DNA of 64,000 nucleotides from Aromatoleum diolicum (GCF_012910955.1 NZ_WTVQ01000023.1:1-64000), one strand, 5' to 3'; shown: positions 38,535 through 47,756, numbered from the stretch's first letter. Numbers and translations are program-made. The notes: generated from the sequence alone by a model not told the origin.

Positions 38535-38840
38535 TTACTTCATCAGCTTTTGAAACGGTGCCATCGCGGAGTTGCTGGCGCCGGTTGCGAGCGCGGTGAA
38601 TGCTTCGCCCTGCGCCTTCATCAGGTTGAACAGCGCGGTGTTGGCGTCAACGTTGAACTTGACGACTTCTTCCGGCGTCTTGAGGTTCTTGGCCTTTTCG
38701 GCTTCAGCCTTGAAGAAGGCCATCAGCTGCTCGCCCGATTTTTTCTGCAGTTCAATCGTCTTGCCGATGACTTCGGCTTGCATCGCCATAAGGGCTTGGA
38801 CGGCTTCGATCGGCTTCTGGAAATCAAAATTCGTATTCAT
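38535..38840 (-). CDS. Phasin family protein
   Basis: A 101-residue amphipathic helical protein of the phasin family, on the short side (many are 120-190). Typical stretches are FDFQKPIEAVQALMAMQ, VIGKTIELQKKSGEQLMAFF and VVKFNVDANTALFNLMKAQGE. It would coat polyhydroxyalkanoate granules. The presence of a phasin implies the organism makes PHA; synthase genes are not in this window. A good sigma-70 promoter and a TGCTGCA/TGCAACA palindrome lie upstream, consistent with control by PhaR. It stands alone, flanked by a shared terminator. Confidence 0.9.
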   Translation of the reverse strand: MNTNFDFQKPIEAVQALMAMQAEVIGKTIELQKKSGEQLMAFFKAEAEKAKNLKTPEEVVKFNVDANTALFNLMKAQGEAFTALATGASNSAMAPFQKLMK

Positions 38841-38861
38841 GGTGTTCCCCCGGTTGTTTTA

Positions 38862-38876
38862 TGCTGCACTGCAACA
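38862..38876. promoter_or_regulatory. Candidate PhaR-type operator
   Basis: TGCTGCACTGCAACA is a near-perfect inverted repeat of TGYTGCA about a central base. It lies just downstream of the predicted phasin transcription start. PhaR proteins bind GC-spaced CTGC/GCAG-type repeats, so the assignment is plausible but inferred. Confidence 0.4.
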
Positions 38877-38883
38877 TTCCTGC

Positions 38884-38911
38884 AGTCTATACCTTTAATC
38901 GCGCGTGTCAA
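38884..38911 (-). promoter_or_regulatory. Promoter of the phasin gene
   Basis: On the minus strand a consensus TTGACA (38911-38906) is followed after 16 bp by TAGACT (38889-38884). Transcription would start near 38877, about 37 bases before the ATG. Confidence 0.6.
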
Positions 38912-38933
38912 TAAAGATTGTCGGGCGACGTCA

Positions 38934-39146
38934 CTACCGCTTGCGCAACGGATCGAGCAGCCCCGAGAAGCCGTTATGGTCCAGTTCGTGCATCAGGGCC
39001 AATAGCCGGCCGATTTCCCCGGACGGAAATCCCTCGCGCGCGAACCAGTTGAGGTAGTGACCGGGCAAGTCGGCGATGAGGCGGCCTTTGTACTTGCCGT
39101 AAGGCATCACGCGGGTAAGCAGCAACTCCAGGTCTTGTGGATTCAT
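38934..39146 (-). CDS. DUF3820 family small protein
   Basis: A 70-residue protein with the DUF3820 pattern MPYGKYKGRLIADLPGHYLNWF followed by a helix containing IGRLLALMHEL. Members are sometimes annotated as putative quorum-sensing-regulated factors; the function is not established. Small size and a single compact domain are normal for the family. It sits alone between the phasin and the second AI-2E family gene. Confidence 0.85.
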   Translation of the reverse strand: MNPQDLELLLTRVMPYGKYKGRLIADLPGHYLNWFAREGFPSGEIGRLLALMHELDHNGFSGLLDPLRKR

Positions 39147-39287
39147 CGCGGGGCCGGAGCAAGGTGGCGAGCGCGCGCGACTTTGGCACGGCATCCTGCC
39201 CGTCGCGCGTCTCGCGTGGGTGAGCTGGCTGGCGGCGGCATGGGATAAGGCATCCTTGCAGATATCTTGGCGATCATCCGCTGGCGG

Positions 39288-40283
39288 CTAGACCCAGCCC
39301 TGCCCTTTGCATTCCTGCTTGATGTAGCCATACAGAATCGGCGCTGCGACGACGCCGGGTACGCCGAAAAGGGCCTCGCCCACCAGCATCGCGATGAGCA
39401 ATTCCCAGGCGGTGGCGCCCACTTCGTTTCCGATGATGCGTGCGTTGAGGAAGTATTCGACCTTGTGAATGACCACCAGGAATGTCAGGGAAGCCAGGCT
39501 GACCCAGAAGGACACGCTGAGACTCACGAGAACGATGACCGAATTGGAAATCAGGTTGCCGACGACCGGCAACAGCCCGCACAGGAAGGTGACGCCGACA
39601 AGCGTCTTTGCATAAGGCAGATGGATGCCGAGCAGCGGGAGCACACCCAGCAGGTAACACGCGGTGAACAGGGTATTGAGCGTCGAAATCTTGGCCTGGG
39701 CCGTCACGATCCGCGAAAACGTCGTCTGCAAGAGCGTGAAACGCGCCCACAAGGCGTTTGCCAGTGGCTGGCCGGTTCCGCGTTTGTCAAAGCGCGTAAT
39801 GGCGAGCATGGAACCGACGACGGCGCACACCAGCATCTCTGCCACAACCTTGACCCCATGCAGGCCGGCGGTGGACAGCGATGCGGCATGTTCTTTCAGC
39901 TGGCGTGCGGCGGATGCCTGAAGCTCGCCGATGTTTTCGGGCAACCACTGGTCCGCCCAGTCGGGCAGGTGGCTCTTGAGCTGGGCGAGCGTTTCGGAGA
40001 GTTTGAACACCACCTGTTGCAACTCGGCGCCGGTGGAGAAATGCAGCGCCCCCATCAGCGCAATACTCACCAGCGAAACGATCACCGTGGCGACCAGCGC
40101 AAGCGCCATGAAATGCGCCCGGCCATGCCCGAAGCGGGTCTGAATCGGTTGCGCCACCCGGCGGGTCAGCAGGAATACCAGACTGCCGAACAGGACCGGG
40201 GCGATGAGCCCCTGCGCGAGAATCAGCCAGCACATGCCGGCGACGACCACCAGGCTGGCATAGAAAAAAACGGGATTGGGCAT
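39288..40283 (-). CDS. AI-2E (PerM) family inner-membrane protein, copy 2
   Basis: A 331-residue polytopic protein. Two N-terminal spans (YASLVVVAGMCWLILAQGLIA and a second) precede a soluble segment around 90-140. The characteristic C-terminal spans follow: FTACYLLGVLPLLGIHLPYAKTL, FLCGLLPVVGNLISNSVIVL and ELLIAMLVGEALFGVPGVV. It is only distantly similar to the other copy at 37.4 kb, so they are old paralogues with probably different substrates. No operon partner is evident. Confidence 0.87.
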   Translation of the reverse strand: MPNPVFFYASLVVVAGMCWLILAQGLIAPVLFGSLVFLLTRRVAQPIQTRFGHGRAHFMALALVATVIVSLVSIALMGALHFSTGAELQQVVFKLSETLAQLKSHLPDWADQWLPENIGELQASAARQLKEHAASLSTAGLHGVKVVAEMLVCAVVGSMLAITRFDKRGTGQPLANALWARFTLLQTTFSRIVTAQAKISTLNTLFTACYLLGVLPLLGIHLPYAKTLVGVTFLCGLLPVVGNLISNSVIVLVSLSVSFWVSLASLTFLVVIHKVEYFLNARIIGNEVGATAWELLIAMLVGEALFGVPGVVAAPILYGYIKQECKGQGWV

Positions 40284-40440
40284 AGGGGATCAGGACGTGC
40301 TTTCAGGCTGCATCTGCAAGGCCTCGGGTGACGAGGGTGCGAGTGGGTGACGGGAATCCCGGGCGAGCAGGATCATCGCGGTAAATTCGGTAAGCGATCG
40401 ACGGGTCCATGCCGCCGGGCGACGGCGGCCGCTTGTCCGC

Positions 40441-41025
40441 TCACACCCAGCGGTTCCAGCCCATCCTCAGTAGCGCGGCGTTGGTTGCGATGCGGTCGAA
40501 CCGTTCCGGATCGAAATCCGCGCCCGCCCATTGCAGCCAGTCCTTCGCCTCTTCCGATCCCGGCCGTTTTGTTATGGCTTCGACGAATTCCGCGTATTGG
40601 TCCGTACCGCCCACGTCCTCTGGCGGACATGCCCGCTCGCCCGCGGCCACATACGCATACCCCTTCGGTTCGCTCTCGTCGCCGGATACTGCTTCAACGA
40701 TAACGCGGTGGCTCCAGCTGTCGCCGAAATCGTAGCGATACAGGAAATGGTCTGCGGCCTTTACGAGTTTCGAAAGCCGGGTTCGCCGCTCGTCGCTGAC
40801 GGGCCGGGACAGGTCGTCCTCGGGATGGGGGTCGGCGAAAACCTTGCCGCCAATTTCGAATTCATGACGATGAGCATTCGCCCAACCCATCGCCGCCTGG
40901 ATGTAGTGGTGGAGCTTGCTCAGGCTGATGTTCCCATCGACCAGCAATCGCCGCCAGACGAGCGGTTCAATGCCTTCGAGTTCGATGCGGAGGGTGTAGG
41001 TCGGGACGGTTTGTTTTTCTGTCAT
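40441..41025 (-). CDS. Plasmid pRiA4b ORF-3-like protein
   Basis: A 194-residue protein of the pRiA4b ORF-3 family (sometimes called IS1096 TnpR-like). It begins with YTLRIELEGIEPLVWRRLLV, then LSKLHHYIQAAMGWANAHRHEF, FLYRYDFGDSWSHRVIVE, and ACPPEDVGGTDQYAEFVEAI. The family is widespread on chromosomes and plasmids, has no proven function, and is not by itself evidence of a mobile element; no transposase or repeats flank it. It stands alone. Confidence 0.87.
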   Translation of the reverse strand: MTEKQTVPTYTLRIELEGIEPLVWRRLLVDGNISLSKLHHYIQAAMGWANAHRHEFEIGGKVFADPHPEDDLSRPVSDERRTRLSKLVKAADHFLYRYDFGDSWSHRVIVEAVSGDESEPKGYAYVAAGERACPPEDVGGTDQYAEFVEAITKRPGSEEAKDWLQWAGADFDPERFDRIATNAALLRMGWNRWV

Positions 41026-41115
41026 GGTAGGCCGAGACCACGGAAGGTAGACGTCCTATTCTAGCGGGGTCGCGCGGCAGGGCTCATCAAAGATGAGTGC
41101 GGCGCTGCATGGAAA

Positions 41116-41823
41116 CTACGCGCTTCTCCCCTCGCCCGCCTCCTCGAAGGTCCGACCATCACGGATGTGGTAGAGCCTTTGGAAGGTCGGAATGATTTTC
41201 TCGTCGTGCGTGACGACGATGATGGCGGTCTGGTACTGGCCGGCCATGCGATTGAGAATCCGGATGACGTTCAGTGCGCGCTCGCTGTCCAGCGGCGCGG
41301 TCGGCTCATCCGCGAGGATCACCGGCGGGCGATTGACCAGCGCGCGGGCAATGGCGACGCGCTGCTGTTCGCCGCCCGATAGCTCCGACGGCGATGCCTT
41401 CGCGCGGTGGCCGACGTCGAGCGCTTCGAGCAGTTCCATGGCCTGCCTGCGCGCTTCGTGGTTGGGCTTGCCCGCGAGCATTGGCAGCAGCGCGACATTA
41501 TCGGTGACGTCGAGAAAGGGGATCAGGTAAGGCGCCTGGAAGACGAAGCCGATGCTGTCGCGGCGCAGCGCGCGCAAGTCGCGGATTTTCCAGCGTTCGT
41601 CGAAGATCGTTTGCCCTGCGAGTGCCATGCGGCCTGCGCTCGGCTCGATCACGGCGCCGAGGCATTTCAGCAAGGTGCTCTTGCCCGAGCCGCTGGGGCC
41701 GATCAACCCCACCACTTCGCCCGGATGGATGATCATGTCGACACCCTTGAGTGCGTCGACCGCGGCCTCGCCTTCGCCGTAGCGCTTGCGCAAGCCTGCG
41801 ACTTCGATGGCCGGGGTCGCCAT
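41116..41823 (-). CDS. MacB/LolD-type ABC transporter ATPase
   Basis: A 235-residue ATPase of the o228/LolD group: Walker [10 protein letters not shown] near residue 40, signature [15 protein letters not shown], Walker [13 protein letters not shown] and the H-loop VTHDEKI. It energises the FtsX-type permease whose stop lies one base upstream. It is the last gene of the TetR-adaptor-permease-ATPase operon, a MacAB-like tripartite pump lacking its own outer-membrane channel gene. Confidence 0.93.
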   Translation of the reverse strand: MATPAIEVAGLRKRYGEGEAAVDALKGVDMIIHPGEVVGLIGPSGSGKSTLLKCLGAVIEPSAGRMALAGQTIFDERWKIRDLRALRRDSIGFVFQAPYLIPFLDVTDNVALLPMLAGKPNHEARRQAMELLEALDVGHRAKASPSELSGGEQQRVAIARALVNRPPVILADEPTAPLDSERALNVIRILNRMAGQYQTAIIVVTHDEKIIPTFQRLYHIRDGRTFEEAGEGRSA

Positions 41824-41824
41824 G

Positions 41825-43018
41825 TCAGCCTCCGATGGCCGTTGCCGGGTCGACTTTCAGCGCAGCGCGGATCGCGACAAGGCTTGCGAGGGCGCACACG
41901 AGCATCACCGCGACAAGGCCGCGAATCGCGTCGCCGGGCAGCAGCAACACGTATTTCGGGAAGTACGGCGCCCACAGCGTCGCCACCGTCTTGCCGATGA
42001 CGAAGCCGATCAGGCCCAGGCCGAGGGATTCCTGCAGGATCATGCCGGCGATCGTGCGGTTGCGCGTGCCGATGAGCTTGAGCACCGCCAGTTCGCGGAT
42101 CTTGCCGAGGGTCATCGTGTAGATGATGAAGGACACGATGGCCGCGCTGACGATCGCGAGGATCACAAGGAAGGTGCCGATCTGCCGCGCGGAGGTCTCG
42201 ATCAGCTTCGACACGAGAATTTCTTCCATCTGCACGCGGGTGAAGGCCTCCAGGTGCTTCCAGCGGCGGATGCCTTCGGCGACCTGTTCGGAATCCCACC
42301 CTGATGCGACGCGGACCAGCACCGCGTTGGCGCTGCGGCTGGTCGTCTGCGAGGCCTGGATGGCGTCCAGCAGGCCCGGCACGCCGGGGCGGTTCAGCGC
42401 GGGATTCGCCGCCGTGCGGGCGCGTTCATTGACGATCGCATCGTTGTCCTTGAGGAACTGCGCCTCCTGGGCGTCCTTCAGCGGCAGGAAGACCATGGGG
42501 TCGCCGCTCGACGAGACCATGCGTCGCGTCAGGCCGACCACGGTGTGGTCCTGGCGCCGGATGCGGATGCGCTCACCGAGACGGAAGCCGGTCCTCGCAT
42601 CGGCGACGACTTCATAATGATTGCGCGCGATGTGGCGGCCAGCGCTGAGGAAAGGCGGCTCGCCCGGTTGCCCCGGTTCGAATCCGACCGCCATCACGCG
42701 CACGTCGCGCTCGTCGTGCCGGATCTGCATGTTCAGGTATGTCACGTTCGCCGCGTCCGCGACGCCGGGCAGCCCCAGCACGGAGCGATACACGTCATCG
42801 CGCAGGCTGGACGGCTCCGCATAGGGGCCGAGCGTTTCCTGCTGGACGACCCAGATGTCGGCGCCGCTGTTGCGCAGCAATACCTGCGCATCGTCCACCA
42901 TGCCGCGGTAGATCCCCGCCATCGACAGCGTGACGCCGATCAGCAGGCCCAGGCCGACGCCGGTGAAGACGTATTTCGACCACGAATGCAGGATGTCCCG
43001 CCCGGCAAGGCTGATCAT
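41825..43018 (-). CDS. FtsX/MacB-type ABC permease
   Basis: A 397-residue permease with one N-terminal span (YVFTGVGLGLLIGVTLSMAGI), a large periplasmic domain of about 220 residues and three C-terminal spans in the FtsX order. The last group includes AIVSFIIYTMTLGKIRELAVLKLIGTRNR. It overlaps the adaptor gene by four bases and is followed one base later by its ATPase. The topology is that of mechanotransmission ABC proteins that move substrates or signals across the periplasm together with an HlyD-like adaptor. Confidence 0.92.
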   Translation of the reverse strand: MISLAGRDILHSWSKYVFTGVGLGLLIGVTLSMAGIYRGMVDDAQVLLRNSGADIWVVQQETLGPYAEPSSLRDDVYRSVLGLPGVADAANVTYLNMQIRHDERDVRVMAVGFEPGQPGEPPFLSAGRHIARNHYEVVADARTGFRLGERIRIRRQDHTVVGLTRRMVSSSGDPMVFLPLKDAQEAQFLKDNDAIVNERARTAANPALNRPGVPGLLDAIQASQTTSRSANAVLVRVASGWDSEQVAEGIRRWKHLEAFTRVQMEEILVSKLIETSARQIGTFLVILAIVSAAIVSFIIYTMTLGKIRELAVLKLIGTRNRTIAGMILQESLGLGLIGFVIGKTVATLWAPYFPKYVLLLPGDAIRGLVAVMLVCALASLVAIRAALKVDPATAIGG

Positions 43019-44199
43019 CGCTGCTTGCCATCAAGCGATTCGACGACCTTGATCGAGTCTTCCGCGCGCAGCTCGCGTTCGCTGTGCACGACGATGCGCT
43101 CGCCTTCGCGCAGGCCGGCGAGCACGACGACGCGTCCGTCGAGCGCGGTTTCCCCGAGTTGGACGGGGACGAAGCGGATCGTGCCGTCCTCGACTCGCCA
43201 CACGCCGCTCGCATCCCCCTGACGATGCAGGGCCGCATTCGGTACGGCGAGGACGCCTTCACTGCGGGTTGTGGCGATGGTGACTTCGGCGAGTTCGCCG
43301 AGCGAGAAATCCCCGGGCAGGTGATCGAACCCGACCTGAACGATGCGTTCTTCGGTCACCGCGTCGCTGTTGAATTCGATCCGTGCAACCTTGCCCGGCA
43401 CGGGTGTGCCGGGTCGCGAGCGCAGGACCACGAGTGCCTCCTGCCCGTTACGGATGGCCCCCGCCCGGCCCTGGTCGATGCGCGTCCGGATGCGCACGCT
43501 GGTCGGGTCGACCATCCGCAGCACGCTCTGGCCGGCGACCAGCGTGGTGCCGGGCTCCGCGTCGCGTGCGGTGACGACGCCGGCCACCGGTGCATGCAGG
43601 CGCACGTTCGCGCGCAGCTTTTCAACGGCGGCACGCTCGGCGCCCAGCCGTTCGAGGTCGAGCCGGGCCGCCTCGAGCTGTGCGCGTGCAGCGCTCGACA
43701 CGGCCAGCGCCGACTGCGATTCCTGCTGTTTGCTTTCGACCGCCGCATCGCTGAAGAAGGCTTGTTCGCCGAGCGAGGCGTAGCGCCTGGCATTGCGTGC
43801 GGCGAGATCCTGACGAACCTCGGCGTCGCGAAGCTGTGCGCGGGCCACGTCGACGGCATGGCGCGCCCGCGCGATCGCCGCCTGCGATGCCGCCACGCGT
43901 TCATCGAGATCGACAGGATCCATCTCGGCGAGCAGTTGCCCGGCCTTGACCGAATCGCCGACGTCGACAAGAACGCGTTGCACGCGGCTGGCTATCGTCG
44001 GTCCGATCGCATAGCTGCGTTCAGCCTCGACAACACCGACACCGAACACGGAGTTTTCCAGGACCGCCGACACCACCGTAGCCGTTGTGACCCGGACCGG
44101 CGCGAGCGGTCCACTGCGCAGCATGAGGAAAATGAAGCCCCCCAGCATCAGCAGGCCAAGGGCGATCAGGATCAGCGCACGCGGCTTCGGGGTGTTCAT
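43015..44199 (-). CDS. HlyD/MacA-type periplasmic adaptor subunit
   Basis: A 394-residue membrane-fusion protein. It has one N-terminal signal anchor (LILIALGLLMLGGFIFLML) and a lipoyl/barrel half with VDVGDSVKAGQLLAEMD. A coiled-coil hairpin runs from about 105 to 190, rich in Ala, Arg, Glu and Gln. The second lipoyl half contains VRLHAPVAGVVTARDAEPGT, followed by beta-barrel and proximal domains. It links the MacB-like permease to an outer-membrane channel encoded elsewhere. It overlaps both neighbours by four bases. Confidence 0.92.
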   Translation of the reverse strand: MNTPKPRALILIALGLLMLGGFIFLMLRSGPLAPVRVTTATVVSAVLENSVFGVGVVEAERSYAIGPTIASRVQRVLVDVGDSVKAGQLLAEMDPVDLDERVAASQAAIARARHAVDVARAQLRDAEVRQDLAARNARRYASLGEQAFFSDAAVESKQQESQSALAVSSAARAQLEAARLDLERLGAERAAVEKLRANVRLHAPVAGVVTARDAEPGTTLVAGQSVLRMVDPTSVRIRTRIDQGRAGAIRNGQEALVVLRSRPGTPVPGKVARIEFNSDAVTEERIVQVGFDHLPGDFSLGELAEVTIATTRSEGVLAVPNAALHRQGDASGVWRVEDGTIRFVPVQLGETALDGRVVVLAGLREGERIVVHSERELRAEDSIKVVESLDGKQR

Positions 44200-44807
44200 G
44201 CTGTTCCCCCGCGAAGGCCGGACAGATACACCGCGAAGACGCCTTCCGCGGCGCGCTGCATGTCCTGCAGGTTGCCCGCGAGCATCGACTGCATGACCAG
44301 ACCCTGGATCGCGCCGATGAACAGCGTCGCAGCGTGCTCCTCGTTCAGGTCACGGGCGATCGCCTTGCGGACCTTGGCGTATTTCAGTATCTGCAAAAGC
44401 GTGCCGCGGTAGCTGCCGAGCAGGCCACGGATCCGGCGTTTGACGGGGCTGTCGCCGGGATGCTGCAGCTCGTTGAAGATCAGCCGGGGGGCACCCGGAT
44501 GCGTCGCCGCAAAGTCGACGTGCGCGCGGAACATCGCGGCCAATTGCTGCAGTGGGTCGTCGCTGGTCAGCGATGCGGCTTCGATGGCGCCGAGCAGGGT
44601 TTCCTCGATCCACTCGGCGACCGCCAGCCAGATCGCTTCCTTCGTCGGAAAGTGGCGAAACAGCGCGCCCTGCGTCAAACCCATCGTCGCCGCGATGCGC
44701 GCCGTCGTGATGTCGGCGGGGCTGCTGTCACCTGCGAGCGCAAGCACAACCTGGACGATTTCGGATTGCCGCGCCTCGGACGAGCGGCGGGGGCGGACGG
44801 CTTCCAT
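44196..44807 (-). CDS. TetR/AcrR family transcriptional regulator
   Basis: A 203-residue TetR regulator. The helix-turn-helix is in the first 55 residues (DITTARIAATMGLTQGALFRHFPTKEAIWLAVAEW); the C-terminal ligand/dimer domain resembles the AcrR-type C-terminus (VDFAATHPGAPRLIFNELQ). It is the first gene of its own operon, ahead of the adaptor, permease and ATPase, with a four-base overlap. A perfect palindrome 14 bp upstream of its start is the obvious operator, so it probably represses the whole pump operon including itself. Confidence 0.92.
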   Translation of the reverse strand: MEAVRPRRSSEARQSEIVQVVLALAGDSSPADITTARIAATMGLTQGALFRHFPTKEAIWLAVAEWIEETLLGAIEAASLTSDDPLQQLAAMFRAHVDFAATHPGAPRLIFNELQHPGDSPVKRRIRGLLGSYRGTLLQILKYAKVRKAIARDLNEEHAATLFIGAIQGLVMQSMLAGNLQDMQRAAEGVFAVYLSGLRGGTA

Positions 44808-44820
44808 CGGAGATTTGCCA

Positions 44821-44842
44821 ATAGTAAGTAAACACTTACTAT
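44821..44842. promoter_or_regulatory. TetR-family operator upstream of the efflux operon
   Basis: Nine-base arms ATAGTAAGT and ACTTACTAT are separated by AAAC, a perfect 22-bp inverted repeat. On the minus strand a TATACT -10-like hexamer (44851-44846) abuts it, so bound repressor would cover the transcription start. Confidence 0.8.
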
Positions 44843-44921
44843 CTTAGTATAAGTTTTTCGCTATATACAGCGCGATCTCGATTTGCCTCTCCCGATATTC
44901 TCGCAGGTCTGTCCGGCCGGA

Positions 44922-46085
44922 CTATCGGGACCGCGTCGCGGTCGCCAGCGACACCGCCTTGCCGCCGGTATCGCCGAGCACCCTCGCCTGCCACGCGATC
45001 ACCGCGCTGACAGCAGCGAGCGTCAGCAGCACCCAGTCGAGCGACACGATGTTTGCGATGCGGCCCAGCAGCAGCGGGCCAAGCAGTCCGCCGAGCGCGC
45101 CGAGGCCCGAGACCAGCGCCAATGCCTCGCCGCCCATGCGGCCGGTAACAGAGAAGATGACCGGTGCTGCCGCGGCGAGACCGACACCGGTGGCGGCGAA
45201 GGCGAGCAAGGCGATCGGCAGCGTGTGCATCCAGGCGGCCAGCGCGAGCGACACGGCGCATGCAATTGCGCCCGCGCGGACGAGAGGCATCGCGCCGTGG
45301 CGCGTGACGAGTCCGTCCGAAAACAGCCGGCCGCAGGCCATTGCGCCGGCGAACAGCGCCAGACCGATGCCCGACAGGCTTTCGTTGGCCTGCAGACTCT
45401 GGTTCAGGTAGACCGATGCCCAACCCATGACCCCGCTTTCGAGCACCGTGCACCAGCAGAACAGCAAGCCCAATCCGAGCCAGGATTCCGGTGCGTGGTG
45501 GACGGCTGGCGGCGCTTCTGCCGCGGGCGTCTCCGCGTGCAGCGTCGCTGCGGCCGAGCGGTGGAGCAGCGCCGCGACCAGACCGACGGCCGCCATGTGC
45601 AGCGGCAGGCTCACGCCGAGCGCCGCGAGCACGCTGCTGATGAAGGCCGAAAGCACGCTGCCCATGAAAAAGGTCGCATGCAGGCGGCCCATGACGCGCT
45701 TGCCTTGGCGCAGCTCCCACTGCGCAGCCTGGTGATTGTTCGCGACGCCGACGCCGTTGTAGATCATGCCTTGGGCGAACAGTCCGACGAGCAGCCCCGC
45801 GAGGCCCGGCAGCCACGGGATCGCGGCGAGCACGATGCCGCCGATCGTGCCAAAGCGATGCAGCATCACGCGACTGCCCCAGCGCCGGAGCAGCCAGCGG
45901 TTCAGTGGATACGCGAGCACGCCGCCGAGGCCGGCGGAGAATAGCGCCCAGCCCCACTCTGCGTTGTCGAGTCCCCAGCGGTGGTAGAACTCCGGCTGGC
46001 GCGTCATCAGCACGCTGCCGACCGCGCCCAGCGCGGCAAAGCCGGTCACCAGCGCCCACAGGGGGCCGGCAAGGAATTTCAGCAT
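44922..46085 (-). CDS. Major facilitator superfamily transporter
   Basis: A 387-residue protein with about twelve hydrophobic segments and a central basic loop near residues 180-205. The MFS A-like motif region is near LNRWLLRRWGSRVMLHRFG. It resembles YbjJ/FucP-like sugar or metabolite permeases in size, but no motif fixes the substrate. It is the last gene of the long alpha-glucoside operon, 49 bp after trehalase, so a role in sugar import or sugar efflux is inferred from position. Confidence 0.82.
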   Translation of the reverse strand: MLKFLAGPLWALVTGFAALGAVGSVLMTRQPEFYHRWGLDNAEWGWALFSAGLGGVLAYPLNRWLLRRWGSRVMLHRFGTIGGIVLAAIPWLPGLAGLLVGLFAQGMIYNGVGVANNHQAAQWELRQGKRVMGRLHATFFMGSVLSAFISSVLAALGVSLPLHMAAVGLVAALLHRSAAATLHAETPAAEAPPAVHHAPESWLGLGLLFCWCTVLESGVMGWASVYLNQSLQANESLSGIGLALFAGAMACGRLFSDGLVTRHGAMPLVRAGAIACAVSLALAAWMHTLPIALLAFAATGVGLAAAAPVIFSVTGRMGGEALALVSGLGALGGLLGPLLLGRIANIVSLDWVLLTLAAVSAVIAWQARVLGDTGGKAVSLATATRSR

Positions 46086-46134
46086 GACTTACTCGTAGGG
46101 GTGGTGGATATTCGGGATCAGGTGGTTCGGGGAA

Positions 46135-47658
46135 TCAGCTCTCGCGGTGGCGCGGGTGCCGCGGCAGATCGAAGCGGGCGATGAAGGCGCGCACGACACC
46201 ATTGGTCCAGCCGAAGCCGTCCTGCACCGGGTACTCGCCGCCGCCTGCGTCGAGCGTCATGTCGCAGACGTTGTACTTTTCCAGCAGCTTGCCGGTGCGG
46301 CAGTAAGCGCGGTCGGCGAGATCGACGAAACGCGTCGCGACTTCGCGCGCGAGTGCGTCGTGGCCATAGTCGAGCAGGCCCTGCACCGTCACCCATTGCA
46401 AAGGTGCCCAGCCGTTCGGCGAATCCCACTGCTCGTGCGAGTCGGTGAGCGTGGTCACGACGCCGCCCGGCCGCAGAAAGCGATCCCCGATGTGCTGTGC
46501 GACGCGGCGCGCCTGCGCTTCGTCGGCGAGGCCGCAATACAGAGGAAACGCCCCGGCGAGCGACCAGCACCCGGTCTGGTGTCCGTCGCGCCACGAGTAG
46601 TCGAAGAACCAGCCCTGCTCTTCGTTCCAGCAGTATTTCAGGATCGCCGCGCGGCGTCGCTCGGCTGCGTGCCGGTATTCGGCGGCGCGTGCCTCGTCCA
46701 GCTGCGCGAGCCATTCGCCGAGCAGCCGTTCGATGCGGTACAGCAGACAGTTCAGGTCGACCGGAATCAGCTCGCTCGTGCGGATGCTCTCCAGCCGGCC
46801 GTCCTCGCCACACCAGCGGCTGCTGAAGTCCCAGCCCGACTCCGCGCCGGCGCGGATGTTGCGGTAGAGCTCGTCCTGGCGCGCCGGGGCGACGCGCGCG
46901 AAAAGCTCGACGTCCTCGGCGAAGGACTCCTCGCGCGGCACGTTGCGATCGTCCCAATAGCGGTTCAGCAGCGCACCGTCGGCGAGGCGGACGGTGCGGT
47001 GGTCGGGAATCGCGCGGCCGGTGTGCGGCGTCGGCGTGTTTGCCATCCAGTAGCTGTACTCGCGTTCCAGTTGCGGCAGGAAGGGCCGGATCGCGGCGAA
47101 GCCCTGTTCGCGTTCGAGAAGCTGCAGCATGAAGGCGAACATCGGCGGCTGCGAACGGCTCAGGAAGTAGCTGCGGTTGCCGTTCGGGATATGGCCGTGG
47201 CGCTCGATCAGCCACGCGAAATTGCGCACCATGCCGTCGACGAGATCGGTGCGGCCTGACGCGACCAGGCCCTGCATCGTGAAATAGCTGTCCCAGTAGT
47301 AGATCTCGCGGAAACGCCCGCCCGGCACGACATAGGGATCCGGCAAGGGAATCAGCGAGCCCTGCGGCGCGTCGATGGGATCGGCGTCGCGCGTGAGCAC
47401 CGTCCACATGCGGTCGATGTGCGAAGCGAGATCGTCGGCCTGTGCAGCGACCGGCGCCGGGGCGCTCTGATCGCCCTGCCCCGGCAACGCGAAATGCGCG
47501 CGCACGAAGTCGTCGAGCAGCGCGTTGAAGCGTTCGCGGATCAGCTCGGGCGACGCGAGCGGAACGCTGTCCGGAAAAGTCTTCGAATCGTCGAACAGGC
47601 GCGCAAGCTGTACCGCCTGGAACAATGCGCCGGCGGTCTGGTGTCCGGTTTCGGTCAC
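46135..47658 (-). CDS. treF: Trehalase (GH37)
   Basis: A 507-residue GH37 trehalase hydrolysing trehalose to two glucose. Signature 1 (PGGRFREIYYWDSY) is at 112-125, signature 2 (QWDSPNGWAP) in the second half. The acid/base region ESGWDFSSRW and the base region LEKYNVCD match the Asp and Glu of E. coli trehalase. No signal peptide is visible, so it is cytosolic (TreF-like). It therefore acts on trehalose imported intact by the ABC importer encoded just upstream. GTG 47658 is chosen as the start because AAGGA lies seven bases before it. Confidence 0.93.
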   Translation of the reverse strand: MTETGHQTAGALFQAVQLARLFDDSKTFPDSVPLASPELIRERFNALLDDFVRAHFALPGQGDQSAPAPVAAQADDLASHIDRMWTVLTRDADPIDAPQGSLIPLPDPYVVPGGRFREIYYWDSYFTMQGLVASGRTDLVDGMVRNFAWLIERHGHIPNGNRSYFLSRSQPPMFAFMLQLLEREQGFAAIRPFLPQLEREYSYWMANTPTPHTGRAIPDHRTVRLADGALLNRYWDDRNVPREESFAEDVELFARVAPARQDELYRNIRAGAESGWDFSSRWCGEDGRLESIRTSELIPVDLNCLLYRIERLLGEWLAQLDEARAAEYRHAAERRRAAILKYCWNEEQGWFFDYSWRDGHQTGCWSLAGAFPLYCGLADEAQARRVAQHIGDRFLRPGGVVTTLTDSHEQWDSPNGWAPLQWVTVQGLLDYGHDALAREVATRFVDLADRAYCRTGKLLEKYNVCDMTLDAGGGEYPVQDGFGWTNGVVRAFIARFDLPRHPRHRES

Positions 47659-47756
47659 GTCAGGTCCTTGTGCCGGGCAACGGGCTGCCCTGGCGCGCCT
47701 TGGCAAGGCGGCGCCCGGAACGTCCCGCGACCCGGAAAGAGGTTTGTTTGCGCCGC

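Noticed and set aside
37364-40283. AI-2 quorum-sensing exporters
   Set aside because: The two membrane proteins belong to the AI-2E/PerM family, but most members have other or unknown substrates, and no luxS or sensor is present, so I did not call quorum sensing.
40441-41025. Evidence of a transposon from the TnpR-like protein
   Set aside because: The pRiA4b ORF-3 family is common on chromosomes; there is no transposase, resolvase site or flanking inverted repeat.
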